A stretch of 64,000 nucleotides of DNA from Galbibacter sp. BG1 (GTDB lineage Bacteria; Bacteroidota; Bacteroidia; Flavobacteriales; Flavobacteriaceae), in contig NZ_CP058364.1 in the NCBI RefSeq assembly GCF_013391805.1, forward strand, positions 186,001 to 250,000, written 5' to 3'. A program made the position numbers and the translations under genes. Positions 26,674 to 34,990 of the stretch are shown in pieces. The notes beneath the pieces are model-generated. The model made no database searches and was not told where the DNA came from. It was given only the letters and a program-made list of their open reading frames with translations. Position 1 is the first letter of the stretch; each line of letters begins with the position of its first letter.

Positions 26674-26966
26674 TAAATAAGGGAATCTAAATTAATATAA
26701 CGTATGGCAACAAGTGCAAACATTAGTAAAAAGATTAAAATAACTATAAAACGAATTCGCGAATTTGTATTGGAAGGTGATTTGCGCACGGTCTTCCAAT
26801 CGTCCCGAAAGCTCTTTCTTCGATATCCTTTAAAATACTCTTCATCAGAACGTTTTTCCTTACTCTTTTTAAGTTCCTCTAAACGTTCCTTTCGCTCATC
26901 GTAATATCGAGGCGTATAGCTATACGACTTGTTACCTCTTGATTTAAAAAGTGATGGAAGTCCCAA
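26673..26966 (-). CDS. Small single-pass membrane protein next to mutL
   Basis: 97 residues: a basic, lysine/arginine-rich cytoplasmic part with SYTPRYYDERKERLEELKKS and one C-terminal membrane helix (IRFIVILIFLLMFALVAIRY). Homologues beside mutL in flavobacteria have been labelled riboflavin synthase subunit beta, which the sequence does not support. It overlaps the mutL start by one base, so the two are coupled. Function unknown. Confidence 0.7.
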   Translation of the reverse strand: MGLPSLFKSRGNKSYSYTPRYYDERKERLEELKKSKEKRSDEEYFKGYRRKSFRDDWKTVRKSPSNTNSRIRFIVILIFLLMFALVAIRYINLDSLI

Positions 26967-27287
26967 AATATAAATGTTTTAGTGTTGAAGCATTCTTTAA
27001 AGAACAACCGTAGAAACTACATTCTTCGCTAATAATTCATCAAAAATGCCATAAAGTTCAAAATTACTCAAAAACCAACAATTTCAGTAACCTTTACTAC
27101 TAAATTTTGTTAAGAATATGGTAGCAAAGAAAGAATAATTACCAAACGATGTGATGTATTATTTTAAATTTTAAGGTCACAATCTATTATAAATAATATC
27201 TATTCTCAATTAGAACATTCAGAATCATAAATTTTGTTTAACTTTTAACAAATAACAGTTAAACATTTTGTATTTTTACAATCATAA
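26967..27287. other. Divergent gap before the photolyase operon
   Basis: 321 bases between two divergent operons, very AT-rich. The only structure seen is the dyad at 27236-27264 close to the plus-strand start; no good TAnnTTTG box (nearest is TATTTTTA at 27271-27278). Confidence 0.4.
27236..27264 (+). promoter_or_regulatory. Dyad operator candidate of the TetR-ABC1-photolyase operon
   Basis: GTTTAAC (27236-27242) and GTTAAAC (27258-27264) form an inverted repeat 24 bases before the ATG. Read on the minus strand, the left arm with its flank is GTTAAAAGTTAAAC, close to the TTTTAAAAGTTNNAAC direct repeats before the CarH-like gene. It may bind that regulator or the TetR protein encoded first in the operon. 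Confidence 0.4.
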
Positions 27288-27956
27288 ATGGTTAAGATTA
27301 TGGCAAATAAAAAAGCAACATCAGAAAGATTAATTACATACTTTATGGATTACGTGCTCACACATGGCACGCATCCTAAAAGCGTTTATTTGTTTACTAA
27401 GGAAAACAATTTAAAAGAAGAAGATTTTTACAAATTCTGCGCAAACTTTGAAGCGTTAGAAAAAGATATTTTTAAAGTCTTTTTTGACAATACATTAGCT
27501 CTTCTCGAAAAAAACGAGGAATATCTTGTTTTTGATTCTAAAAACAAATTGATAAGTTTTTACTATACCTTTTTTGAAATGCTGACGGCAAATAGAAGTT
27601 ATGTGGTTTATGCGTTGGAACAGAAAAAAGACCGACTTAAATCTTTAGAGGTTCTAAAAACATTGAGAACTTCCTTTAAAGGTTACGTTAAAAGTTTGGA
27701 TTTGGATCGTTTAAAAATTGAAAATGAACGTTTAAGTAAAATTCAAAATAGATCTATCGAAGAAAGTGCTTGGATTCAACTTTTAATTACTATGAAGTTC
27801 TGGTTGGATGACACTTCGCCTTCCTTTGAAAAAACAGATATTTTCATTGAAAAATCCTTACAAACCGGCTTTGAGCTTATGGACTATAAACCCTTAGAGA
27901 AATTGATTGACTTCGGAAAATTCATTTTAAAAGAAAAAACTAACATTACCGTATGA
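27288..27956 (+). CDS. TetR-family regulator
   Basis: 222 residues, all helical. The N-terminal part (ERLITYFMDYVLTHGTHPKSVYLFTKENNLKEEDFYKF) matches a TetR helix-turn-helix in which the usual glycine/alanine pattern is relaxed; the C-terminal part is the ligand/dimer domain common in Bacteroidota. The start could also be at 27300 (MANKKAT). Its stop overlaps the next start (ATGA), so it is the first gene of an operon with an ABC1 kinase and a photolyase-like protein. Confidence 0.75.
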   Translation: MVKIMANKKATSERLITYFMDYVLTHGTHPKSVYLFTKENNLKEEDFYKFCANFEALEKDIFKVFFDNTLALLEKNEEYLVFDSKNKLISFYYTFFEMLTANRSYVVYALEQKKDRLKSLEVLKTLRTSFKGYVKSLDLDRLKIENERLSKIQNRSIEESAWIQLLITMKFWLDDTSPSFEKTDIFIEKSLQTGFELMDYKPLEKLIDFGKFILKEKTNITV

Positions 27957-29284
27957 AGACATTAGATAAAATTCCTACCGGTAAGATACAACGGGCGGGC
28001 AAATTTTTGCAAACTGGAGCCAAAGTTGGAGCAAACTACCTGAAATATTACGGAGATAAAATAACCACTTCTGAAGAAATTGCACGAGGACGCCTTAATA
28101 AAAGTAATGCGGAAGATATTTATGACGGACTAAAAACCTTGAAAGGAAGCGCCCTTAAAGTAGCGCAAATGCTTAGCATGGAAAAGAGTATTCTCCCGAG
28201 GGATTATGTAGAAAAATTTTCCCTTGCTCAATTTTCTGTCCCGCCCTTATCTCCTCCTTTGGTAATTAAAACCTTCAAAAAATATTTTGGCAAACATCCA
28301 GAAGACATATTCGATACGTTTAATTCTTCTTCTGTGAATGCCGCCAGCATAGGTCAAGTTCACATTGCTACCAAAGATGATAAAAAATATGCGATTAAAA
28401 TTCAGTATCCCGGCGTTGCAGAAAGTATTGCTACAGATTTAGCTTTGGTAAAACCCATTGCAATTAAAATGTTCAATATAAAAGGAAAGGATTCTGATAA
28501 GTATTTTAAAGAGGTAGAAAATAAACTTATTGAAGAAACCAACTATGTTCTCGAAGTAAAACAGAGCAAAGCAATTGCAGCGGCATGCAAACACATTCCA
28601 AACTTGGTTTTTCCCGAATATTACGAGGATCTCTCTTCGGAACGGATTATAACTATGGATTATATGGATGGGAAACACCTTTCTGAATTTGTTGCGGAAA
28701 ACAAAAACAAAGAGCTATCCAATGCTATCGGTCAAGCTTTATGGGATTTTTACATGTACCAAATACATGTTTTAAGAAAAGTGCATGCAGATCCGCACCC
28801 TGGTAATTTCTTAATCAGTGCGAACGGAGAGCTTATTGCTTTGGATTTTGGCTGCATGAAAGAAGTTCCGGAAGATTTCTATGTCCCTTATTTTGAATTG
28901 GCAAATAAAGAAACCATTAATAATCCAGACGCTTTCGAAGCAAAATTATACGAGTTGGAAATTTTGAAACCCGAAGATACTCCAGAGGAATTAAAATTTT
29001 TCAAATCGCTCTTTCATGAAATGCTTAGTATTTTCACAAAGCCTTTCAATGAGGAAACCTTCGATTTTTCCAATGCCGATTTCTTTCAAAGTATCGCTAG
29101 ACTTGGGGAAAAGTATAACAACGATCCGCAACTACGTAAAATGAACGGCAATAGAGGTTCTAAACACTTTATTTACATCAATAGAACCTTTTTTGGCTTA
29201 TACAACCTAATGTTTGATCTTAAGGCAGAAGATATTAAAATAAATAATTTTATTAAATACGAAAACATTAGAAAAAGTAGCTAA
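27953..29284 (+). CDS. ABC1/UbiB-family atypical kinase
   Basis: 443 residues of the AarF/ABC1/UbiB family. Seen: the alanine-rich nucleotide loop NAASIGQVHIATKDD, the lysine in YAIKIQYPGV, the catalytic loop HADPHPGNFLI and the metal-binding LDFGCMKE. The family KxGQ motif appears as KVAQ in ALKVAQMLSM, with alanine for glycine. Members act in ubiquinone or isoprenoid-lipid handling; flavobacteria use menaquinone, so that role does not carry over simply. Sits between TetR (four-base overlap) and the photolyase-like gene (five-base gap). Confidence 0.87.
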   Translation: MKTLDKIPTGKIQRAGKFLQTGAKVGANYLKYYGDKITTSEEIARGRLNKSNAEDIYDGLKTLKGSALKVAQMLSMEKSILPRDYVEKFSLAQFSVPPLSPPLVIKTFKKYFGKHPEDIFDTFNSSSVNAASIGQVHIATKDDKKYAIKIQYPGVAESIATDLALVKPIAIKMFNIKGKDSDKYFKEVENKLIEETNYVLEVKQSKAIAAACKHIPNLVFPEYYEDLSSERIITMDYMDGKHLSEFVAENKNKELSNAIGQALWDFYMYQIHVLRKVHADPHPGNFLISANGELIALDFGCMKEVPEDFYVPYFELANKETINNPDAFEAKLYELEILKPEDTPEELKFFKSLFHEMLSIFTKPFNEETFDFSNADFFQSIARLGEKYNNDPQLRKMNGNRGSKHFIYINRTFFGLYNLMFDLKAEDIKINNFIKYENIRKSS

Positions 29285-29289
29285 TTTCT

Positions 29290-30768
29290 ATGTCTGAAAC
29301 GGCCATTATTTTTCCGCATCAACTTATCCAAGAACTCCAGTTTCCAAAGGAAATAAATAGGGTTTATTTAGTTGAAGAATACCTTTTTTTTAAACAGTAC
29401 AAATTTCATAAACAAAAAATAGCTTTTCATCGTGCTACCATGAAGGCGTATGAAGATTTTTTAAAAAAAGAGGGATATAGTGTAACTTATATAGAAGCGG
29501 AAGATGAACTGTCCGACATTCGGGACTTATTAAAAAAGCTTCAGAAAGAAAAAATTAAAACAATTCATTGCATCGATCCCACCGATGATTGGTTAAAGAA
29601 AAGAATTGCTTCCTTTAATGGGGATTTTGATTTGGTTTGGTATTGGAGTCCGCTATTCCTTAACTCCAAAGAAGATTTAAAAGATTTCTTTAAACCGAAT
29701 AAAAAGAAATTTCACCAAACCGCTTTTTACAAAGAAGAAAGAAAAAAAAGAGATCTTTTGATGAAGGGTGAAGACCCAAAAGGTGGTAAATGGACCTTCG
29801 ATAAAGAAAATCGTAAAAAGTATCCTAAGAGCAAAACACCACCAAGTATTCACTTCCCGAAGCAAACCGACTATCACAAAGAGAGCTTAGAATATACCGA
29901 AAAGAACTTTAAGGATAACTACGGAACTTTAGATGAAAGTATACAATACCCTATTGATTTTAAAGCTGCCGAAGAGTGGCTGGAACAATTTTTAGAGATG
30001 CGGTTTCATGAATTTGGGACGTATGAAGATGCCATTGTAAAAGAACATCTTATTCTTAACCACTCCCTCCTTTCACCTTTAATTAATATTGGATTACTTA
30101 CTTCCGAGGCTGTTATTGAAAAATCGGTTGCATATGCCGAAAAAAACGAGATCCCTATAAACTCATTGGAAGGTTTTGTAAGGCAAATAATTGGTTGGCG
30201 TGAGTTTCTACGTGGCATATATGAAGTTAAAGGAGTGGCACAGCGTACCAAAAACTTTTGGAAGTTTTCCAGAAAAATCCCAAAGAGCTTCTATACGGGC
30301 GAAACGGGAATGAAGCCTGTAGATATAACCATTAAAAAAGTGCTAAAAACGGGGTATACCCACCACATAGAACGCCTAATGATCTTAGGTAACTTTATGG
30401 TGCTATGCGAGTTCGACCCCGACGAAGTTTACCAATGGTTTATGGAACTTTTTATCGATGCTTACGACTGGGTTATGGTCCCAAACGTTTACGGGATGAG
30501 CCAGTTTGCAGATGGTGGCCTTATGGCTACAAAACCATATATAAGTGGCAGTAATTACATCATGAAAATGAGCAATTATCAAGATGGGGATTGGCAGGAT
30601 ACATGGGACGGACTTTTCTGGAGGTTTATGCATGAGCATAGGGATTTCTTTGAGTCCAATCCGCGGTTAAAAATGCTATTAGGAACCTTAGACAATATGA
30701 AAGAGGAAACCAGAAACGAACACCTAAAAAATGCCGCTACATTTTTAGAGCAATTAGATGAAAAATAA
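29290..30768 (+). CDS. Photolyase-related protein (FeS-BCP clade) lacking the Fe-S cysteines
   Basis: 492 residues of the deoxyribodipyrimidine photolyase-related family to which prokaryotic (6-4) photolyases such as PhrB/CryB belong. The diagnostic C-terminal segment YGMSQFADGGLMATKPYISGS and EGFVRQIIGWREFLRG (FAD side) are present. The family normally has four cysteines for a [4Fe-4S] cluster, including YCGGC- and ACPF-type motifs after the RMSNY segment. Here that stretch reads KMSNYQDGDWQDTWDGLFW and is shorter; only two cysteines exist in the protein (C94, C373). So it cannot hold the cluster in the usual way. Likely a DNA-repair or light-signalling flavoprotein; activity unproven. Confidence 0.88.
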   Translation: MSETAIIFPHQLIQELQFPKEINRVYLVEEYLFFKQYKFHKQKIAFHRATMKAYEDFLKKEGYSVTYIEAEDELSDIRDLLKKLQKEKIKTIHCIDPTDDWLKKRIASFNGDFDLVWYWSPLFLNSKEDLKDFFKPNKKKFHQTAFYKEERKKRDLLMKGEDPKGGKWTFDKENRKKYPKSKTPPSIHFPKQTDYHKESLEYTEKNFKDNYGTLDESIQYPIDFKAAEEWLEQFLEMRFHEFGTYEDAIVKEHLILNHSLLSPLINIGLLTSEAVIEKSVAYAEKNEIPINSLEGFVRQIIGWREFLRGIYEVKGVAQRTKNFWKFSRKIPKSFYTGETGMKPVDITIKKVLKTGYTHHIERLMILGNFMVLCEFDPDEVYQWFMELFIDAYDWVMVPNVYGMSQFADGGLMATKPYISGSNYIMKMSNYQDGDWQDTWDGLFWRFMHEHRDFFESNPRLKMLLGTLDNMKEETRNEHLKNAATFLEQLDEK

Positions 30769-31039
30769 AGAGATGACAGAAAGAGAAATAGATAGAATAA
30801 TAGAAATGGCATGGGAAGATCGTACTCCGTTTGATGCCATTACATTTCAATTTGGGTATACAGAAAAAGAAGTAATAGAATTAATGCGCAAAGAATTAAA
30901 GCCAAGTAGTTTTAAACTCTGGCGCAAGCGCGTACAAGGTCGAGCTACTAAACACCTAAAAAAAAGAAATTTCGATGAAGGCCGTTTTAAATGTAGCAGA
31001 CAGAAGAACATTTCGGGCAATAAAATCTCCAAAAGATAA
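30758..31039 (+). CDS. TIGR03643/DUF2805 family protein
   Basis: 93 residues. The core DRIIEMAWEDRTPFDAITFQ-FGYTEKEVIELMRKELK looks like a helix-turn-helix-type fold and SSFKLWRKRVQGRATKH follows; this is the family signature. The start overlaps the photolyase gene by 11 bases. The family is often found with photolyase-related genes, which supports a shared role in light response or repair; its action is unknown. Confidence 0.78.
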   Translation: MKNKEMTEREIDRIIEMAWEDRTPFDAITFQFGYTEKEVIELMRKELKPSSFKLWRKRVQGRATKHLKKRNFDEGRFKCSRQKNISGNKISKR

Positions 31040-31124
31040 CTGGGTTCTATTTGTAATGTAGTTTATTATTATCTATCCTGCACCATATAAAAATAAGGAT
31101 AAAAATAACTTTCCATATTTTTAA

Positions 31125-31199
31125 TACCTTTGCGACTGCTTTTAAAATAATCTAATCCTAAAATAATTATAATCTGTCATGCCTCGGGAAGGGGGCATG
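31125..31199 (+). promoter_or_regulatory. Promoter and leader hairpin of the 31233 operon
   Basis: TACCTTTG (31125-31132) matches TAnnTTTG. The expected leader is about 94 bases and contains a hairpin, CATGCC (31178-31183) with GGCATG (31194-31199) and loop TCGGGAAGGG. The G-rich loop in an otherwise AT-rich leader suggests an RNA regulatory element or binding site; no known riboswitch was recognised. Confidence 0.45.
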
Positions 31200-31232
31200 C
31201 GGCTATTTGGTTTAAAAAGATATTAAAACAAT

Positions 31233-33182
31233 ATGGTAAAACCTTTTAAAGTTAATCTCAACTTATTTTATGTATTCTTTCTATTTTTATCCACGGCAAT
31301 ACTTGCTCAGAATACCCAAAGATATAATGGCGATTACGCAATTAAAAATTTCAGCGGGGAAGCTTCTTACGAGTATAAACTAATAGAAGGCGACACCATT
31401 TTAAACGGAATTTTTCGCTTTCGTGACAAGGGCTTGAAGTCTTTAGAAAAGAAAGCTTACAGTTCTTTCTTGGTAGAGGGGTCGTTAAAAAATAATAAAC
31501 CTCAAGGAGCATGGCGGTTGAGTTTTGGAGATTATCAACGTTCTAAAGAGCCTAGATTGGTAGATTACAGTTACGTAATAGATATCAATGGAATACAGAA
31601 ATCGGTAAACGGATTTTTTAACAATGGTATTGCTGACAAAGAGTTTATTCTCAAAATTGATAGTATTGAGAACTCTAAAATCACTAAAAATCTTTTTAAG
31701 AGCACTATATCATACCAAAATGGTATACCGCAAAAAAATTTCACTATTGAAACCGGTATGCATTCCTTAATTGGAAGACTGCTGCGGGATGGTTTGGCTC
31801 ACGACAAGTGGACTTTGTTTGAAAATGAAAAGCTTGACGAAACCGAAAATTGGATTTTTAAAGATGGTTTGTTGGAAAAAGTTGTTGTTTCTGATAATGG
31901 TTTGAACAAAACGATTGGAATTTTTGAAAGTGACTATAAAAAATTGGCAGAAGTTCCTTTAGATAAACGTTTTCTCAAGATTCTTTCCCTAAAGCTTCCC
32001 GCCCATGACACCTCCCGAATATTTGAAAAAGGAATAGGAAAGCTTTTAAGAAAAAATCTAAGAGAGTACACTAAGCTCCAAGAATTCATAAATTATATAG
32101 GAGATTCTATAACCATCCCTAATTTTAAAGTTAAGGTACCGCTCTTTCCCATTTCAGAGGTGAATACATTGAAACTGAAAACGATCGCTGATAGTATTCG
32201 TAAAGCAGAGCTCCTTAGCAAGAATATTTTAGACAATCCTCAATTAAATATTCAAAAGTTCTCAGATGAAGAAACCGAATTTCTTTATGAAGTTTCCAAA
32301 AAGTTAACAACAGATTACTTAGCCTCATTGGCATTACTTAGAAGCTTTTCCGAAGAAAATCTTATTATTCATTTCGACCAGCAAAAGCTACTTAAAAAGT
32401 TATGGCCCAACGGCCTCCCTGATGATGAAATTAAAGTAGAAATTCAAGATAAAGCTCCCAAAACATACCAAGCGAAAGGGGCATTAAGTTATAAACGGCA
32501 ACCAATAAATTTAGTTTCCATTGAAGAATTAACCAACTTCACCTTATTAAACTTAAGTGTTTTACACAAAAAGTTAGTGGGAAAAATTTCTGTCCAAGAG
32601 CGCCAAGAAGCTTTTTTGTTACAAGAGGAAGCATTAATCGAAGAATCAGGACATCTTAAAAAACTTATTGATTCCATTAAGGGCACAGCTCCAAAAAACA
32701 TCCAATCTACATTGGAAAGCCTTAAAGGTTTTGCAGACGAGCAATTAAATAGTTATGCCAGCATGAAGGAAAATCCGTCGAAATTGGAATATGCTAAAAA
32801 ACTTACCAATTGCTTTACAAAAACAGAGAATCTTGCAATTTACATCGCCAACCTTCCACAGCAACAAAAAGAAATAAAGAAGCTCTATCAAGACCAAGTC
32901 TGGAATCCGTTTACGGCTACCGTTATGGATGAAGACGTAAAAAAGAGAATCACCAAGGCGTACGGAGATATTTTAATTCCAGAGCAGTTAGAGAGAATTC
33001 GAGAAGATTTGTCTTGCGAAACGATTGAACCCACCCAGAATTTTTTAGAAGCTTTGCATGAAAGAATGATAGAAATGAGAGAAGAAGATACTACTCGTTT
33101 AAATCGAAAACTGAAAAAAGAAAAGAATCCTGAAGAAATAAAATTACTCTTCGGGTTAAATTCAAAAGAAATTGAAGAATAA
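31233..33182 (+). CDS. Exported protein of unknown function
   Basis: 649 residues with a signal peptide ending at ILAQ. The first half (about 25-230) has repeated G-x-W/F and N-G segments such as GSLKNNKPQGAWRLSFGD and RLLRDGLAHDKWTLFENE that resemble degenerate MORN-like toxin-antitoxin repeats; the second half (about 250-649) is charged and helical. No catalytic motif is recognisable. First gene of a three-gene operon with a beta-barrel protein and a MORN protein; the stop lies one base before the next ATG. Envelope-associated role likely. Confidence 0.7.
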   Translation: MVKPFKVNLNLFYVFFLFLSTAILAQNTQRYNGDYAIKNFSGEASYEYKLIEGDTILNGIFRFRDKGLKSLEKKAYSSFLVEGSLKNNKPQGAWRLSFGDYQRSKEPRLVDYSYVIDINGIQKSVNGFFNNGIADKEFILKIDSIENSKITKNLFKSTISYQNGIPQKNFTIETGMHSLIGRLLRDGLAHDKWTLFENEKLDETENWIFKDGLLEKVVVSDNGLNKTIGIFESDYKKLAEVPLDKRFLKILSLKLPAHDTSRIFEKGIGKLLRKNLREYTKLQEFINYIGDSITIPNFKVKVPLFPISEVNTLKLKTIADSIRKAELLSKNILDNPQLNIQKFSDEETEFLYEVSKKLTTDYLASLALLRSFSEENLIIHFDQQKLLKKLWPNGLPDDEIKVEIQDKAPKTYQAKGALSYKRQPINLVSIEELTNFTLLNLSVLHKKLVGKISVQERQEAFLLQEEALIEESGHLKKLIDSIKGTAPKNIQSTLESLKGFADEQLNSYASMKENPSKLEYAKKLTNCFTKTENLAIYIANLPQQQKEIKKLYQDQVWNPFTATVMDEDVKKRITKAYGDILIPEQLERIREDLSCETIEPTQNFLEALHERMIEMREEDTTRLNRKLKKEKNPEEIKLLFGLNSKEIEE

Positions 33183-33183
33183 C

Positions 33184-34014
33184 ATGCAAAAAAGCTTACG
33201 TAACCTCAAGCCTAGTCTTTTTATAGCATTCTTTTGCCTTTCCTTTGTTGCAATATCACAAGAGGATCCGCAGGTTTTACCCGAAGAATCTAAATTTAAG
33301 GAACCCATTACCAAATATTGGCTAAACACCTATGGAAACATACGTATTTCCAAAAGATTATTCTGGGTTGCTCAAACTCATTTTAGGTTTCAGGAAACAG
33401 AAGAAACCCCCTTTGTGGGTCAAATTGGTCAAATTTACAATAGACACGCCATTGGTTATATTGTATCTAAAAAATTCAACGTAGCCGTTGGTGGCGTTGT
33501 TCGTTTTAATTTTAATACGGACCCCGATTCCGACGGAAAAGGAATGGTCCCCGAGTGGAGAATCTGGCAACAATATCAATTTGCTATGCCAGTTTCACGC
33601 CTTATGTTTTACCATCGTATACGTATTGAAAATCGATGGTCAAAAGGTTTTGAAGAAGGCGACGATTATATCTACCGAACGCGTTGGCGTTATATGTTCC
33701 GTGTAAAAATACCAATAAATAAACCGAAATTGGAGCCAAAAGCTTTTTACATTGGCCCGGAAGCCGAAGTGATCATGCAAAGTGGTAAAGAAGTTGTAGA
33801 TAGTCCATTAGAAGACCTTCGTCTACACACCTCTTTTGGATACATTTTAACTCCCCGACTTACAGTAGCCGCAGGAATAATGTATAATTTCGGACAAACC
33901 TTAGAAAATGGAGGGATTTATAAACAAGGTTGGACCATAAGAACACATCTTTATTTTTCCCCAGATTTCAGAAAAGTTAGAAATAAACTACCTTCGATAC
34001 ATACAGAGGATTAA
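33184..34014 (+). CDS. DUF2490-type outer-membrane protein
   Basis: 276 residues from the ATG at 33184; the longer frame begins with TTG at 33172 inside the previous gene. A signal peptide ends near VAISQED. The rest is alternating beta strands typical of an outer-membrane barrel (FWVAQTHFRFQE, VAVGGVVRFNFN, WRIWQQYQFAMP, YRTRWRYMFRVKI), as in DUF2490 proteins, and ends with a strand having aromatic residues (GWTIRTHLYFSPDF). It probably gives the operon an outer-membrane component. Function unknown. Confidence 0.72.
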   Translation: MQKSLRNLKPSLFIAFFCLSFVAISQEDPQVLPEESKFKEPITKYWLNTYGNIRISKRLFWVAQTHFRFQETEETPFVGQIGQIYNRHAIGYIVSKKFNVAVGGVVRFNFNTDPDSDGKGMVPEWRIWQQYQFAMPVSRLMFYHRIRIENRWSKGFEEGDDYIYRTRWRYMFRVKIPINKPKLEPKAFYIGPEAEVIMQSGKEVVDSPLEDLRLHTSFGYILTPRLTVAAGIMYNFGQTLENGGIYKQGWTIRTHLYFSPDFRKVRNKLPSIHTED

Positions 34015-34027
34015 CAACATAAGTTAT

Positions 34028-34873
34028 ATGAAAAAGAAGAGAATACTATTTTATATTGCAATCATAATACTTGGTGGCTTATGTGCCTTTTTAATAATAA
34101 AGAACAACCATCTACAAAAACAGTTGAGTACTGCCCATGAAGAACTTTCCATTGTAAAATCGTATCTGGAAATGGATCACTTGGCTACTGCCGATTCCCT
34201 TTTGATTACCGGAAGTTATGAGGACGCCAAAAAAGCATACCATTCTATGGATAGTCTAAGTATTATTGAAGATGATTACGCCATTACCTCGCGGCTTAAG
34301 ATTGCAGAGAATATGCTACGCATGCACGAAGAAATTAAGACTGTTAAAACTTCATCTACTTCTCCTAATGCCGATTCTGCAGCTGCATCCAATATAAATA
34401 GTTCGGTTACTTTGGAAAAATTTGACTCCTTGAATTTTGCTTTTGAAAAAAAACAATTGCAATTATCGAGACTCAAAGAGCAAATGAATAAAAAAGCATT
34501 TGGAGAATATTTAACCTTCAAAAGTAAAAAAGGCAACCGTTTGTTTTACGTAGGACAAGTAAAAAACCATAAAGCGAATGGTTTTGGTATTGCTATCTTG
34601 GACACTGGTAGCCGTTATGAAGGCGAATGGGAAAACAATATGAGGCATGGAAACGGAAGTTTTTATTGGATTGATGGGGAGCGTTATGAAGGTGAATACC
34701 GCAAAGATATGCGAACTGGTCAAGGTACCTACTATTGGCCGAATGGTGAAAAATACGTGGGCGAATGGAAGGACGATGTAAGGGAAGGAACGGGAACTTT
34801 CTACAATTCTGATGGGGAAGTTTTTGCTAAGGGGATTTGGAAAGGAGATAAATTGATTAAAAAAGAAAAGTAG
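34028..34873 (+). CDS. Membrane-anchored coiled-coil protein with MORN repeats
   Basis: 281 residues. An N-terminal membrane helix (ILFYIAIIILGGLCAFLII), a coiled coil (about 30-150), then four MORN repeats near residues 175-275: GNRLFYVGQVKNHKANGFG, SRYEGEWENNMRHGNGSFY, ERYEGEYRKDMRTGQGTYY, EKYVGEWKDDVREGTGTFY. MORN domains bind membranes or serve as scaffolds. 13 bases after the barrel gene in the same operon, so the three gene products may span both membranes. No known homologous system was recognised. Confidence 0.8.
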   Translation: MKKKRILFYIAIIILGGLCAFLIIKNNHLQKQLSTAHEELSIVKSYLEMDHLATADSLLITGSYEDAKKAYHSMDSLSIIEDDYAITSRLKIAENMLRMHEEIKTVKTSSTSPNADSAAASNINSSVTLEKFDSLNFAFEKKQLQLSRLKEQMNKKAFGEYLTFKSKKGNRLFYVGQVKNHKANGFGIAILDTGSRYEGEWENNMRHGNGSFYWIDGERYEGEYRKDMRTGQGTYYWPNGEKYVGEWKDDVREGTGTFYNSDGEVFAKGIWKGDKLIKKEK

Positions 34874-34928
34874 TAAACAAACTTAACCATATCAATTTTT
34901 ACAATTTAATCCAGCTTTAAGCTCCAAA

Positions 34929-34950
34929 CTCATTAAATAAAATTAATGAG
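34929..34950. terminator. Weak hairpin between convergent genes
   Basis: CTCATTA (34929-34935) / TAATGAG (34944-34950) with an eight-base loop in the 117-base gap between convergent operons. AT-rich tail on both sides but no long T run. Confidence 0.35.
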
Positions 34951-34990
34951 GCCATTTATTTATAGCAATTACCCTGACTTTTACAAACAA

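Noticed and set aside
26673-26966. Riboflavin synthase beta subunit
   Set aside because: A label used for homologues near mutL; the protein has a membrane helix and no lumazine synthase motif.
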